This document shows positions 46,166 to 57,307 of a DNA stretch of 64,000 nt, one piece after another (the first letter of the stretch is position 1; each line of letters begins with the position of its first letter). The stretch spans positions 3,844,001 to 3,908,000 of the forward strand of contig JARFIW010000139.1 of the NCBI GenBank assembly GCA_036346225.1, written 5' to 3'. The notes beneath the pieces were generated by a model. It searched no databases. It saw only the letters and a program-made list of their open reading frames with translations, and was not told the DNA's origin. A program made the position numbers and the translations under genes. Source of the DNA: Platerodrilus igneus (Eukaryota; Arthropoda; Insecta; Coleoptera; Lycidae).

Positions 46166-47981
46166 AACCTAATTTATACATACAATAATAACATTGGGAA
46201 ATATAGCTTTCCATTTCGGATTACAACATCCCTATACCTAATATTAAAGCAAAACTTTGTTCAGTCAAAGGGGTAACAATCGTATCAAAACTTCAACAAG
46301 TAAAAAAAATAAAAAGAAAAGTAGTTTGTATAATAGCTAACATACACGGAAAACATTTTTTACGGTTTTTAAACCATAGCAATACTTGCAATACTAGGAA
46401 GCGGAAATAAGTAGATACCCGATATTCAGGCTACATCGTCTAAGTGCGCGAAGGTCGTGTTTGTGGCCGCACCTACCGCACAATTTTAGTCGGTGAGTAT
46501 AAGGCTCAAACACCTATATTTACTATAAAACTAACTACAAAGTTCTTTTTCATTATTGCATATTAATACATGTTTCATTAATACCTTCAAGGTATTTTCT
46601 TAAGTTAATCAAATTTGTTGCTGGCTTTTAACAAGATAAAGACAAAACTATGCCGCTGCACTAAAAACGTTAATCTAGCAAATTAGTCATAGCTACTACA
46701 TTTACAATACATAATTTCTTAAACCTATACTATCGAATACAAAATAAAAACAGGTTAGCTCTCTTCTTTTTACAATAAATTCTACCTTTGGATACATATC
46801 AAATAGATACGGTAATTTCTCAAAAGCATTTTTCAAAGAGAAAGATATAGGTAGTTTATTTACTTTAAAGCAACGATAAGATAAAGTAAGATCTCAATGA
46901 TAATTCCAGGGAGAAAGATAAATATCTAACCATTTATGTTTTAGAGTATGGTTTAGATAAGAAAATATATCGAGGACAGTTTCAACGAGAAATATAGATA
47001 ACAAACCATCTGCTGTTCGTGGCGTTAAAAGGTAAGATAAAATATGTCAGATATTTGCAGGAAAAGATAACTAATTAGCCATTTATGGCTATATCTTAAT
47101 TAAATAAGATCTCCAATAACTTCAAAGAGACAAGATAAACACAAAACATCCTAAGTTTTAACCTAATAATAAGATAAAATATTGTCTTAAGAAAATAATT
47201 CAATGCAAAGATAACGTAAAAATTAATTTTGGTTCGGAGGCCTTACACTTGTCAAGGCACACCGCCCCTCCTACAAATATAATAACAGAAAAGGAAACTC
47301 ACTAGGAACTTAAGTATCCTGTAGAATCTTAAAAAGGGGCTTTTGCTATAGCCCTCCAAAAGAAGAAGTTCAGTGAAGCGGTACTCGTTCATGTGAACAG
47401 CGTGAGGGCTCAAATAGAAATGGGGATGCAGTTCCTGTACCCCTGCGCCGATTAGCAAAGGGTTAAATAACAAATTACACGGTCGACGCTTTACGTAAAC
47501 TAGCAGACAGTCGCGGTACACAGTTAGACTGAGCCTCCAACCATGACACAAGGTCGTGGGGTACGAACCTCCTAACCATGCAGCAACTTAGAAAGTAAAA
47601 GAAAAAATAGAAGATAAAAAAGATAAACGAGAGATGGGATATTTTGAGCTTCATATCAAGCAGGTAGAAGATAGATGAGGAAGAGCTCGCATTGACAATC
47701 GCGATAGAAAGAACGGTGGATAGCGAAGCACTACTTGACCAGTCAAAGTGTAGTCAGCAGCTCGGAGTGGGGGAACACCAGTTTTATGTGATGGACGGTT
47801 GTCTTGAGACTAAGACAGGTCCAACGAAAGAAAATAATAAGGTTGAAAACGGAGATAGAAGGATAAGAAAAAGTAGAACATTAGGATAAGCATACTAGAG
47901 AAAAGGTAGAGAGTAGAAAATGTTCCTGTTAGAACAGATCGGTCTGAAGGACGGCCTGCAACGTTAATGATAAGATGAATC
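46166..47981 (+). repeat. family E segment B and interior, copy alpha
   Basis: Segment B (46166-46280) matches 48346-48455: AATTTATACATACAATAATAA, TTTCGGATTACAACAT, CCCTATACCTA and AAAACTTTG blocks. The remaining 1.7 kb matches the inverted copy at 24378-26110. No coding sequence is seen. Segment A recurs directly after it at 47982, so the whole is either an LTR-like element (A-B repeats at both ends) or a tandem pair. Confidence 0.7.
46790..47220. repeat. GATAAGATAA-rich tandem repeat inside family E
   Basis: About five imperfect units of roughly 65-80 bp contain AAGATAA, TAAGATAAAATA, TAAGATCTC and ACCATTTATG-like blocks. The reverse-oriented counterpart in the inverted copy (about 25190-25440) shows TTATCTTT motifs. 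Confidence 0.55.
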
Positions 47982-48455
47982 CTCGCTAGTTGCTTCTAGT
48001 CGAAAATCACCGCTAACGCCTTCGAGTAAATCATAATTTTATGGAGGTCTATTTCTTGTGTTTGGTCTAGATTCTTGCAGCAAAATGTTGAAACCTACAA
48101 CTATAGGGCACACCAGGCATTATTAAGGTAATTGAAGGAACGGTATAGGAATGCAAAAGGTACACTGCGCTGCACTAATGCGCACTCGCGTTTAATACAT
48201 CGACATCGTACGATAGTTGGCGGTCAGTTTCATTTAAAACGCGTTTTTTCATGAGCTCGTTGTTGTCCCCACCAACAAAACGCTTCTTATTGGCCAAACG
48301 CGATAACCACACATTTGTTTGACCTGGCGTACTTAAGCGAATATAATTTATACATACAATAATAATGATGGAAAAATAAAGCTTTGCCTTTCGGATTACA
48401 ACATACCTATACCTATTGTTAAAGCATAACTTTGTGCAGCCAAAGAGGCGTAACA
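47982..48455 (+). repeat. family E segments A and B joined, copy beta
   Basis: Segment A (47982-48345) continues directly into segment B (48346-48455), giving the uninterrupted arrangement that defines the LINE insertion point in copy alpha. The homology stops after GCGTAACAA. Confidence 0.8.
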
Positions 48456-48507
48456 ACTATTGAATTAACGTTTAATACCAATGTTGACTACTTCAGGCGT
48501 GAACACC

Positions 48508-48803
48508 TTACATTTATCTTTCCAATGCCCCACTCAAAGGTACTACATTGACCAAGATGCGATTTCTTTTATTTGAAGATTTTGTATTTTGCCGAACGCT
48601 TGTTGTTCCAAGCAAGATAGGGATCTTTAACGTGCGTGACGACACTCACACACGGGACTTACATTTTATCTCTCATCTGAACGAGGGCGTATTTTTGTGA
48701 AAAATGCTCGCCTAACATTTTTTAAGAGCACAAAGTCGGGATTCCAATGCAGAACCTTGCGCTCAGCAGTCATACTGGAACCTACTGATCCATGGAGCTG
48801 GCC
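48508..48803 (-). repeat. SINE, old degenerate copy
   Basis: Minus-strand SINE with many substitutions. The 3' end (TTACATTTATCTTTCCAATG), CCAAGCAAGATAGGGATC, CACACACGGGACTT and GAACGAGGGCG blocks are clear. The tRNA head (CCATGGAGCTGGCC at its end) is badly worn. It truncates the hAT transposase relic next to it. Confidence 0.85.
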
Positions 48804-50549
48804 AAACTGGTGAACCAAAATAGTTTTGGAATCAAATTTGCCCGAAGTTTTAATTTCATTTAAAACTGTCAATAAAGTAGAATATAGTTCGTTTTCAAAA
48901 ACAAGTTCTTGTTGATGTTCTAAAGTGCCCACTAAAGTTTTGTTTGCATGACGTTTACTCCACCATCTCGTGTCGCAAACTTGTGTCAATATTTTATTCT
49001 TTTTTGTAAATTTATACCACACAGTCATTCTTTTGCATGATTCCGACAAAAAACACTGACTCTATTAATAATTCCAAAATGTGACTTTATTATGACAACA
49101 TCTGAATCCCACAAATTTAAAAGATGGGCATAGCACCAGTTATAAATAATGTTAGGTGATTCTAATTTTAATAAAGCTCTTAAGCTTGTGTACTGACCCG
49201 ACATGTTCGACGTACCATCAAAACTGCATCCAATAATGGTTGCTCATGTCAAGATTTAATGTTCTAATTCACTTGTTAACATGTCCTTTAAAGACGCAGC
49301 TGTTGTAAATTCTAGACTCACCATGTTAATAAGTCTTTCTTTTAGAACACTGTTAAAAACATATCTGCAAACCACAGAACACTGTTCCAAATCACTAATG
49401 CCCTGAGTAGTATCAACGTCAATACTAAATATTTTTGATTATTGTATTTTGTGAGCTATCGTTTCTCTTGATCAAATCTCCCACTGTTTTCACAATTTAA
49501 CCAACAGTCTGTTTACTTAAAAAGGTAATAAGGTTGCATCTGCCCCTTGATTGAAATCGTTCTTTGCATATTTTGCTTTTCTCTACAGACAAGTCTAAAT
49601 GCATTTTCAACTGATTCATCATATTTCGACAGCAAAAGACCCAATTCTAGAAAATTTTCCTTACCTTTTACAGACGTATCGCATAAACTATATAAACCTT
49701 CGTTAGTCCCTCTTATTGCTATCCTTGTTTGGCGATGAATTTAATTATGTCAATAATTCTTTTCAAAATTTTTCGATTTTTGGTAATATTCATTGCCTTC
49801 TGTTTTTAAATAGAATGTTGATGGTGAGTTTTTGTTTGAGTTTGATATAAATATTTTGCGTCTTAGAATTTTCGTGTTCGTTGATTCACAAGTACATGTG
49901 AGCCCAATCGTAAAACTTTCCAAATCATGGCTGGTTGAAGCAGGTGAAAATGCCATGCAAATATAACAATACATTTTTTTTGTTGTGACAGAATATGAAC
50001 CCAGTTTCTTTTTATTATTTCGCAATTTTGCAATGCTTTAGTGTACTTTTTATTTTATTAAACGGCAAACGATGGTTAAGATGTGATTTTGGTTGGATTG
50101 AACGAAAGTTGGTGAAATTGATTTTCTCGGTCATTGATGAATTGATGCTAGGAATAGAAAAAGCAAACCTTTCATCTGGCAGCGTCGTAGGTAATACAAC
50201 TTTTGAGATAGTCACAGAAGCACCTTTTCCCTTGTCTATTTTTGTTTATCGTTAATTCCGGTACAATATTGCTAATAGTCGTATTGGTTGATGAGACATT
50301 AATAATGATAGACCTGCAATGGATTCTTCTGCTGTGTCCAAGGTGGCAAACTAATTTGTTCAAAAGTTGTTCTTTCTTATTCTGATGCGCCGGTGATAGA
50401 GGAATAGGTTGAGATGTAGATTGGAAATACCCTGCTAATTTTGCTTGTTTGTTTGAACGGCCAGCATCATTTAGCTTTTTCTTTAAACCTTTTGCCCTCT
50501 TTTCACCACCGTTTGGGTAGGAACGTTGTTTTCTACAACTTTTTGCCAT
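48804..50549 (-). pseudogene. hAT-type transposase relic (DUF4371/zinc-finger MYM-like)
   Basis: Minus-strand blocks in order from 50549: a basic N-terminus MAKSCRKQRSYPNGGEKR, a Cys-containing YCYICMAFSP block (49915-49980), IIDIIKFIAKQG, NFLELGLLLSKYDESVE, FSIDVDTTQGISDLEQCS, CRYVFNSVLKERLINMV, GCSFDGTSNMSGQYTSL, IIYNWCYAHLLNLW and CDTRWWSKRHA. These match the order in DUF4371-containing hAT transposases (Asp in the SIDVD and SFDG blocks, then the CYAH.LNL block). Frameshifts and stops occur throughout. The C-terminal dimerisation domain is missing, cut off by a SINE. Confidence 0.78.
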
Positions 50550-52854
50550 TTAATCGCATCTGCAAATACAACAGTTGAATGTCAAAGTCGTATCAGGTGG
50601 GTAAATGGTAAATTAGAATTTGCAATAATGAGAACCTGCTTAGGTTTTTTTTTAGCAGACGTTCCTTATTTATGTGTTAGTGAATTAAACTGGTATCCCA
50701 TATTGTACTTAAGCTATGAAATATTTAATAAAATGCTATGATAATAGGGTCATTTAGGGATATATAAGATCACTAGGATAGTACGCTTTATGTAAACATC
50801 ATCAGAATCCAGAAAACTAGACAGTTTACAAAGAAAATGCGAAATTTGACGATTTGGCGAGAAAGCACATGCCAACGTCCTGTATATAAACTATAATTAT
50901 AATTAGACTCACAGAAAAAAGTGTATTCCAAAAGATTCGATTAAATAAACAACTTTACAAGTGACAAAATGAAGTGGACAGAAGTTGCAACACAATACGA
51001 GTGAGTAGTGCATCATTATTATACAAGGAATCCCATTTAAACAAGCAGGTTTGTAAATGCGCAAAACAGAAAAACGCATATAATTTCATACATCCATAAA
51101 TATAAAGCTACGTGACCAAGAAGGTGTAAAATCCAACGAATCTATACAAATAACTTGAAATCCTACATACAGGGACAATCGTCTCAACTTCGTTGTACAT
51201 GCAAAATTCGTAGAAATACCCAAGTCTGCATGTGAAGATTAAGGTACAAGGCGGTAATTATTGGATTATGCGCTTGACCGACCAATTGTTAACAGATAGG
51301 CGTTCTCTTTAAATACAACAGGATTTCGTAAACAAATCAGTTTTGAAGTAAAAGGAGGCATGATTCACATCACCTGAAACAAGATATTTATGTAAAAGAA
51401 TTAAAAGTGATTTTATAATTAATAAATTTTAATGTGGTGATAGTGCATATTTGTTGAAAGTTTTGTTGTTTAATCCTAAAAAACGTAAGTAATAAAAGCA
51501 AAAATTTATATTAACAAAAGGACTCTAAATAATTCCTGGATCCTACCTAGATGTCCAAACAATCTCTGGATCAACCAGGAGAAGTGAAACAAGAATATCA
51601 AAAACAATGTCTGGACCTACCTGGAAAAATTATATAAGAATATGCAAACAATATCTAGACAATTTCTAGATACAACCCGGAGAGGTTAAGTAAGGATATC
51701 TGGAGCCAACCTGGAGTATTTAAATAAATAAGCTGATGCTGAAACGACGAATAGTTGGAGCAGAAACTGGTCTGAATTGGGGAACGAGACACGCGAAAAA
51801 GGGGTCAACGGGTTAGCCATTCTAAATATTTTGTTACATTTTTTTTCTGAATATTTTTAAATATTGCATTCATGAATACTTGTTGTGAGGGTCATCAAAA
51901 ATCGTTTTAGCACACGTTATAAATTTACGTAATGAATTAAGGAAGACTGATGAACGTTAATGAGGCTTCACGTAATAATAATAAGGGTGATTTTTGCTGA
52001 ATTTTTGTTCATTTAAAGGGAATTATAATTATTGAGAGAAATTAATTGAATTATTTAAAAGAGGCTCTATTCAAAGACATTATAAACGCTTTGTGTATAT
52101 TGAGAATATTATAGTAATTGTGGTTAATTTTTTTAATTCTTTGTTATCGTATTGTCGCAAGCTCCGTGCGTGGTTAAAACTGAGCTAGCCGAGGTATTAA
52201 AATTAAAATTAAAAATTGACAAAATGAAAATTTTTAACCTTTTTATTTCACGAAAAGTGGGCACCGGGTTATTACAACGATGTCACAGCAATATATTTTA
52301 CAAGTGAAATGTATTAATCTTAGAAAAGGTGGAAAGTCCTTGAACTTATCTCAAACTTAGAATATATAAGAAAAGTAACCAAACCAAGAGACAAATTATT
52401 AAATATAATATCAAGGCAACAGTTGAATAAGTTTAAACGCATACCTGATAAAGGGTGTGGAATAATTTAATTTGCCTTTGATAAAATTGATGAACTGACT
52501 CCGATTATTTTACAGTATAATTATGGAATAACTGATAACAAAAACCTTTTTCTAAATGAGACGCTATGCTATTTCTTTCTATTTCAACAATTCAGCAAAC
52601 AATTAGTATCTAATTTTGGCACGATAACTAATAATAAATTGTTCTTGTTTCTTAATCGCTATGCGCTTCACGCTTACAAATATGCATTATAATTCTTAAT
52701 AACATCTAAAAGATACTACTCGACTCTATCACAAGTTAATTTGACCCTGATGATAATTCCCACACGAAAACGATTAAGTCAAATTGAATAATACACTCCT
52801 AGGTAGTACCTAGGTACACATTTTTGAAGATTGACTAGAACGAATAGATTGGTA
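50550..52854. other. non-coding stretch with a small minisatellite
   Basis: From about 51530 to 51720, three to four imperfect units repeat CAAACAATCTCTGGATCAACC and AGGAGAAGTGAAACAAGAATAT variants (about 45-65 bp). Otherwise I see no gene or element. Confidence 0.5.
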
Positions 52855-53242
52855 CACTGAGAAAAATGATTAGTCCACATTACTAAAAATTAGTAACTTA
52901 GACTAAATTTCTTAGTAAAAAAAGCCCTAGAAAACTTTTTAGTCACAGAAACTAAAAATATTAGTAAATTAATTTTAGTCATGAATACCTAGACATTAGT
53001 CATAGATACCGATTTATTGGGCTAGTATTTACATGAATCAGCAACCAGAACTGTATTTTTCTCAAAGGCAACTGAATTATTAGTAACTTGTTACTTATTC
53101 TCCAGTAGTGATTACAAACATATTAGTAACAGTTACTGATAGATTCAGCAACTATTCACTAATAATTAGTAAATATTACAGTTTCATTTTCGAAAATAAC
53201 AGATGTTATAGTAACTTCCACTAATTTTTTAGTAAATTGGCA

Positions 53243-53524
53243 CTAATTTAATAGTATTGAAAGCTAATATATTAGTAACGGAATTGCTAATCTATCAGTA
53301 ATGGTTACTCACATCTAAGTAAAATTTTACCAACAGCATTGAAAAATTCTGGAAAACTCTTTTCCATCAACTGTGCATATCGTTGATATGCACAGTTGAT
53401 GGAAAAGTGTTTCTAGAATGTTTCAGCACTATTGGTGAAATTTTACTAAGATATGATTAACCATTATTGATAGATTAATAATACTGTTACTAATACCATA
53501 TTAGCCATCAATACTATTAAATTA
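53243..53524. repeat. large palindrome, arms about 140 bp
   Basis: It is centred at about 53383 (CATATC GTT GATATG). The inner 20 bp each side are perfect (CCATCAACTGTGCATATC against GATATGCACAGTTGATGG). The outer arms agree with scattered differences (for example CTAATCTATCAGTAATGG against the complement of CCATTATTGATAGATTAATA). It lies in the left subterminal region of the transposon and includes TTAGTAAC motifs on both arms. Confidence 0.8.
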
Positions 53525-55007
53525 CACTGTGAAAATCGTTGATACGGGAATGATTTACCTTTCCTAAAATTTAGGTAATTAAAATAAGATAAGGTATAGA
53601 AAAATCAAAATTTCATTAAACATGTATCTATATTACAGCTAAGTATAGGATAAGTACAATAAAAATGAGATTACTTAATACAATGATACGTGTTAAAATG
53701 CTCTTATAATATAATATAATCAATAGCGTCAAAAGAATTCCTCATATCTCCACAATTTTTAAAAATCAAGGTTTCTGTTGCCTTTGGAACATAATATAGA
53801 TACTTACTCGATAGTTATCGCCACAATGACAATATAGTTATAAGTTTGTGATACATCAAAAACAAATATGCTCATTTAATACAATGCCTCCCACTCCCAA
53901 TTTGAAAATTATAATTGTGCAATACCACATATCGCCATTAAAAAGATTCATTATTAAGAAAATCTTGGTGATATTTATTAAAACTCCGTAATTGGAAAAG
54001 TAAGTAGCATATCATTTGAAATAGAAAAAAATTAATGTTATGAAATTGTTTTTGATTCCTGTAAAATTACCTCCCAAGGAGATACGAGATATTGTCTTGA
54101 CACCCTTAATATAATAATGAATAGGAAGGAGCGTGTTCTCCGACCTATATTTTCAGTCTTAACTACTCAATATTTTAACAAAATAAAGAACAAAAAGAAA
54201 TATGTGCCTTTATTTAAACAAACACCAATACACATTATGTTCTTTCTCCATTTCTAAAAATAAAGTAACACATAATTTTTAATTTGTTTCATATTTTCAG
54301 AGATTATTCCGTCCAAAATCTCATTCGTTCCTATGAAGACAATAGAAACACAATATTCTAGACCAATTATCACAACACAAAGTTTACCTATGTGTTTAGT
54401 TAATGTTCATTAGACACATATTGGTCAATTTTTTGTTACGATAAGTATGCTAGCGTAGAAGTGTGTTTCTTTTGTCTTCATGCTACTAAGTGAGATTTTA
54501 GGTAGAATAATGTATATGACAATATTTAAGATTTACGATGTCACTATAGGTGACATACTGACTGCTGTATACTACAGGATGTCTCGAAAGTAAACCGCAA
54601 TTCATCAAACACTGCTACAAAATGTCACTCTAAAAAAGGTTCCCCTGAACTAAGGCCTATTCTTGTTTTGTTTCTGTAATGCAGGGAGTTCAATTATTTT
54701 ATATGTGATTTAGGTAATGAAAAGTGGAGACACCTGCATCAGAGGCATCAGTGGGAATTACATAAATAAAATACAAACTAAAATGCACTTCGTTTCTTTC
54801 TCCAATTTCTGGTTAGATTGGGAAATAAAGGCAAATTTAGTAAACTCTAATTTGAAGTTTTCATATGATTATACAATTTTGTACAAGTTGGTCGTATTTC
54901 AAAACAAAGCAAGAACGGGTCCATGTTCGTAGAAACTTTTTCTCAGAGTGACATAGATATATAAATTTGTGAGTGAACATTGCTAACCTATCACAACTAT
55001 AAAGAAC
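53525..55007. other. left non-coding part of the transposon, possible small nested element
   Basis: Mostly AT-rich. From about 54578 (CAGGATGTCTCGAAAGTAAA) to about 54960, TGTCACTCT at 54622 and AGAGTGACA at about 54944 form an imperfect inverted pair, suggesting a small nested element. An open frame at 54717-54932 is not recognisable. Confidence 0.35.
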
Positions 55008-57284
55008 TTATAATGCATTGCGTAAAGATATAAAAACTTTACCAGTAGCATTTGTGGTTTTCAACACAGGTGTTATGCTTAAAAAATGTCTTATGGAAAC
55101 TAGCCTCAAGTTCAATTCTGCTTCTTCAATAATTTCAAAAGCATGATAATGTTCATTGAACTCGTTTATTTTAAGAATTTTACAAAGAATATAAACCTCT
55201 TCCATCTTGGCAAATATTTTATACACAACCCCAAATTGTGGATATCCACATACTCCCACAATAAAAACAGAATTGTGTTTTACTTTATACTGTGATATCG
55301 TAAGCCATTTTATAACTATAGCATCGGCAAGTGTATTCGGAATGATAGATTTAAGAAACGGTTCAGCTTCCAACAAATCAGGTACAGTACATAAAGTGGG
55401 CCCAATTGTGATTTTTTTTTAAAATCCTTTATTGAGAATTAATCTTAAACAAAGATTTAATTGATGTTTGATACTAATCGATAAAGTAAGGTTACGTCTA
55501 GAACTAATTGCACCACTAATCAGCTTTGACTGCCTGTGCTTTGCTTCATATCTCAACGAGGAGAGGTACATTAATGGACCAATTTTCCTCTGATGAAATT
55601 TTGGTTTTAGTGTCTGAGAAAACAGTTTTATATAAAGTTCATTATGTTCTGTTATGAATAACTCCAATAAATTAATATCGCCAGTACTAATGTGATTACT
55701 ACACACAATCAGTACTATTTGTTTTAACACAAGAAAGAAATGCCAAACATCATCATTTAAAGGCACAAGATCTCCAACGAACCACTGAAAAATATCTAAC
55801 TAAACAAAGCATTTCTGTTGCTGAAAGCGCTAATTTTGATTTATTTGCAAACTGTAATCCCGAAATGGTATAGAATTGCTCTTTTCAAAATCAAAATTAA
55901 AGGTAGCAATTCTAAATTGCAAAGTCTCTATTGAGAAAAAATGTTTAACCATGATTAGATAATTTAAAATTTGCAGCATGTCGTAATGACAAACACCTTC
56001 CAACAAGTCGTGCATTACATCAACATAAAAGTGAAACTTTCTACAAACCCTAAAATCCCATTTAATCCTAAATTGTCACCTAAAACCAAGGCAAGAACAA
56101 AAAAGACTCTTTTACTGCCTTCGTTTGTTTCAACTTCAATTCCAGATGTTTCCAGATATTGCAATTCATTTACTAAGATTTTGAAAACTGACGCATTCCC
56201 ATATTGTTTTCTGTCATCTGAATAGAACAATGCAGCTAAAAATATATTTTCTAACAGAGAAGCACTTTCGGGGGGACAAGTCAGAATACTAACATAAACT
56301 CCTCCTAATTTATGAACACCAGAACGGGAACCAAGCGGATTCCCAGTCTCAAAGTCATCATAGTATATAGCAATAGGCAAAACTAGGTCGTGTGAATCAA
56401 AATTTTTCAGTATAGATTTCCAATGAAATGTTTGATAAATATTGCTAATGCCATTTTCATCTTGCAGATCATTAATATACTTCAAAATTTCATCAATAAC
56501 ATTTTGGGTATGAAATAATTTTGTAAATAATTGTCTCAGTGGAATAAAATGACCAATGTTGTCTTTATAAACAAGAGACATATCACCGTCTACAGTTGCT
56601 GGCTGTAAAGAACTTCCAATTGTATATTCAATTGGTTTAATAAAGGTTTCATTTTCTTCCAGGAACTTAAAACGTTTATATTCAGTGTCAAATTCTTCAA
56701 ACGGATTAGAAAAATTGAGAATATTTTATTTATGATTTCTGTATCTTTAGGGATGTCAACTTCATGTTTAGATTGTGTATAGCTGTGTGCTAAAAACTTA
56801 TGGAAAATCTTAATGTGTTCTCCAGAAACCAGTTCACCTACATAATCTATAACTAATTGCACTATATTCCTAGGAATATTAGGCAATGAGTACAATTTTG
56901 CAATAAGTTGTACTATTTCATTTTTGTAAGAACTACTGAATAATGACAATGTTTCACAATTAATTAACTCTGTACTGTTATTAGGAAAATCACTTGATTC
57001 ATCGATAACAAAATCCCTAGACCCTAATTCTATATTTAGTACTTTGTGGCAAATATTTTGATTTTACAGGATTGCATTTTGTTAACATGTTTTGCATACA
57101 AATGCTTCCTAAATGATTTTAGTGAAGAGAAATCTCTTAGACATGACTGTTCTCTGCATCTATAAATACTATCTGGTAGAAGTTTGTGCTCAATTTTGAA
57201 ATGAGAAATTAATTGTTTTATAGAAGTTGTCTTAAGATTACATTGAAAACAAACCGGCATTGTGTTTGTTAAAAATAATAGCAC
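55008..57284 (-). pseudogene. probable transposase: C2H2 zinc-finger protein with HDLLEGV-type core, damaged
   Basis: The likely start is the ATG at 57258-57260 (MPVCFQC). Two C2H2 fingers follow: CFQC...H...H and CREQSC...H...H. Then, across frameshifts, come FEEFDTEYKRFKFLEEN, AIYYDDFETGNPLGSRSG, HKLGGVYVSI, NIFLAALFYSDDRKQYGN, GDNLGLNGILGFVESF, VMHDLLEGVCHYDML, LVPLNDDVWHFFLVLK, KIGPLMYLSSLRYEAKHRQS and a C-terminal FGVVYKIFAKMEEVY, AFEIIEE and FISLRNAL. This set occurs in many uncharacterised arthropod, cnidarian and fish proteins that I believe are element-encoded. A jump from GFVESF directly to the VMHDLLEG block means the Cys-rich segment expected between them is deleted. Stops near 56015 and 55419 add damage. 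Catalytic residues are not known to me. Confidence 0.7.
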
Positions 57285-57307
57285 TTTAAAAACCTATTTA
57301 ACAATTT

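Noticed and set aside
47252..47889. Open frames in repeat family E (99 and 65 codons)
   Set aside because: The homologous inverted copy at 24-25 kb does not keep these frames, so they are not coding.
54717..54932. 71-codon plus-strand ORF inside the transposon
   Set aside because: No recognisable domain; it overlaps a possible small nested element and is opposite in strand to both transposon genes.
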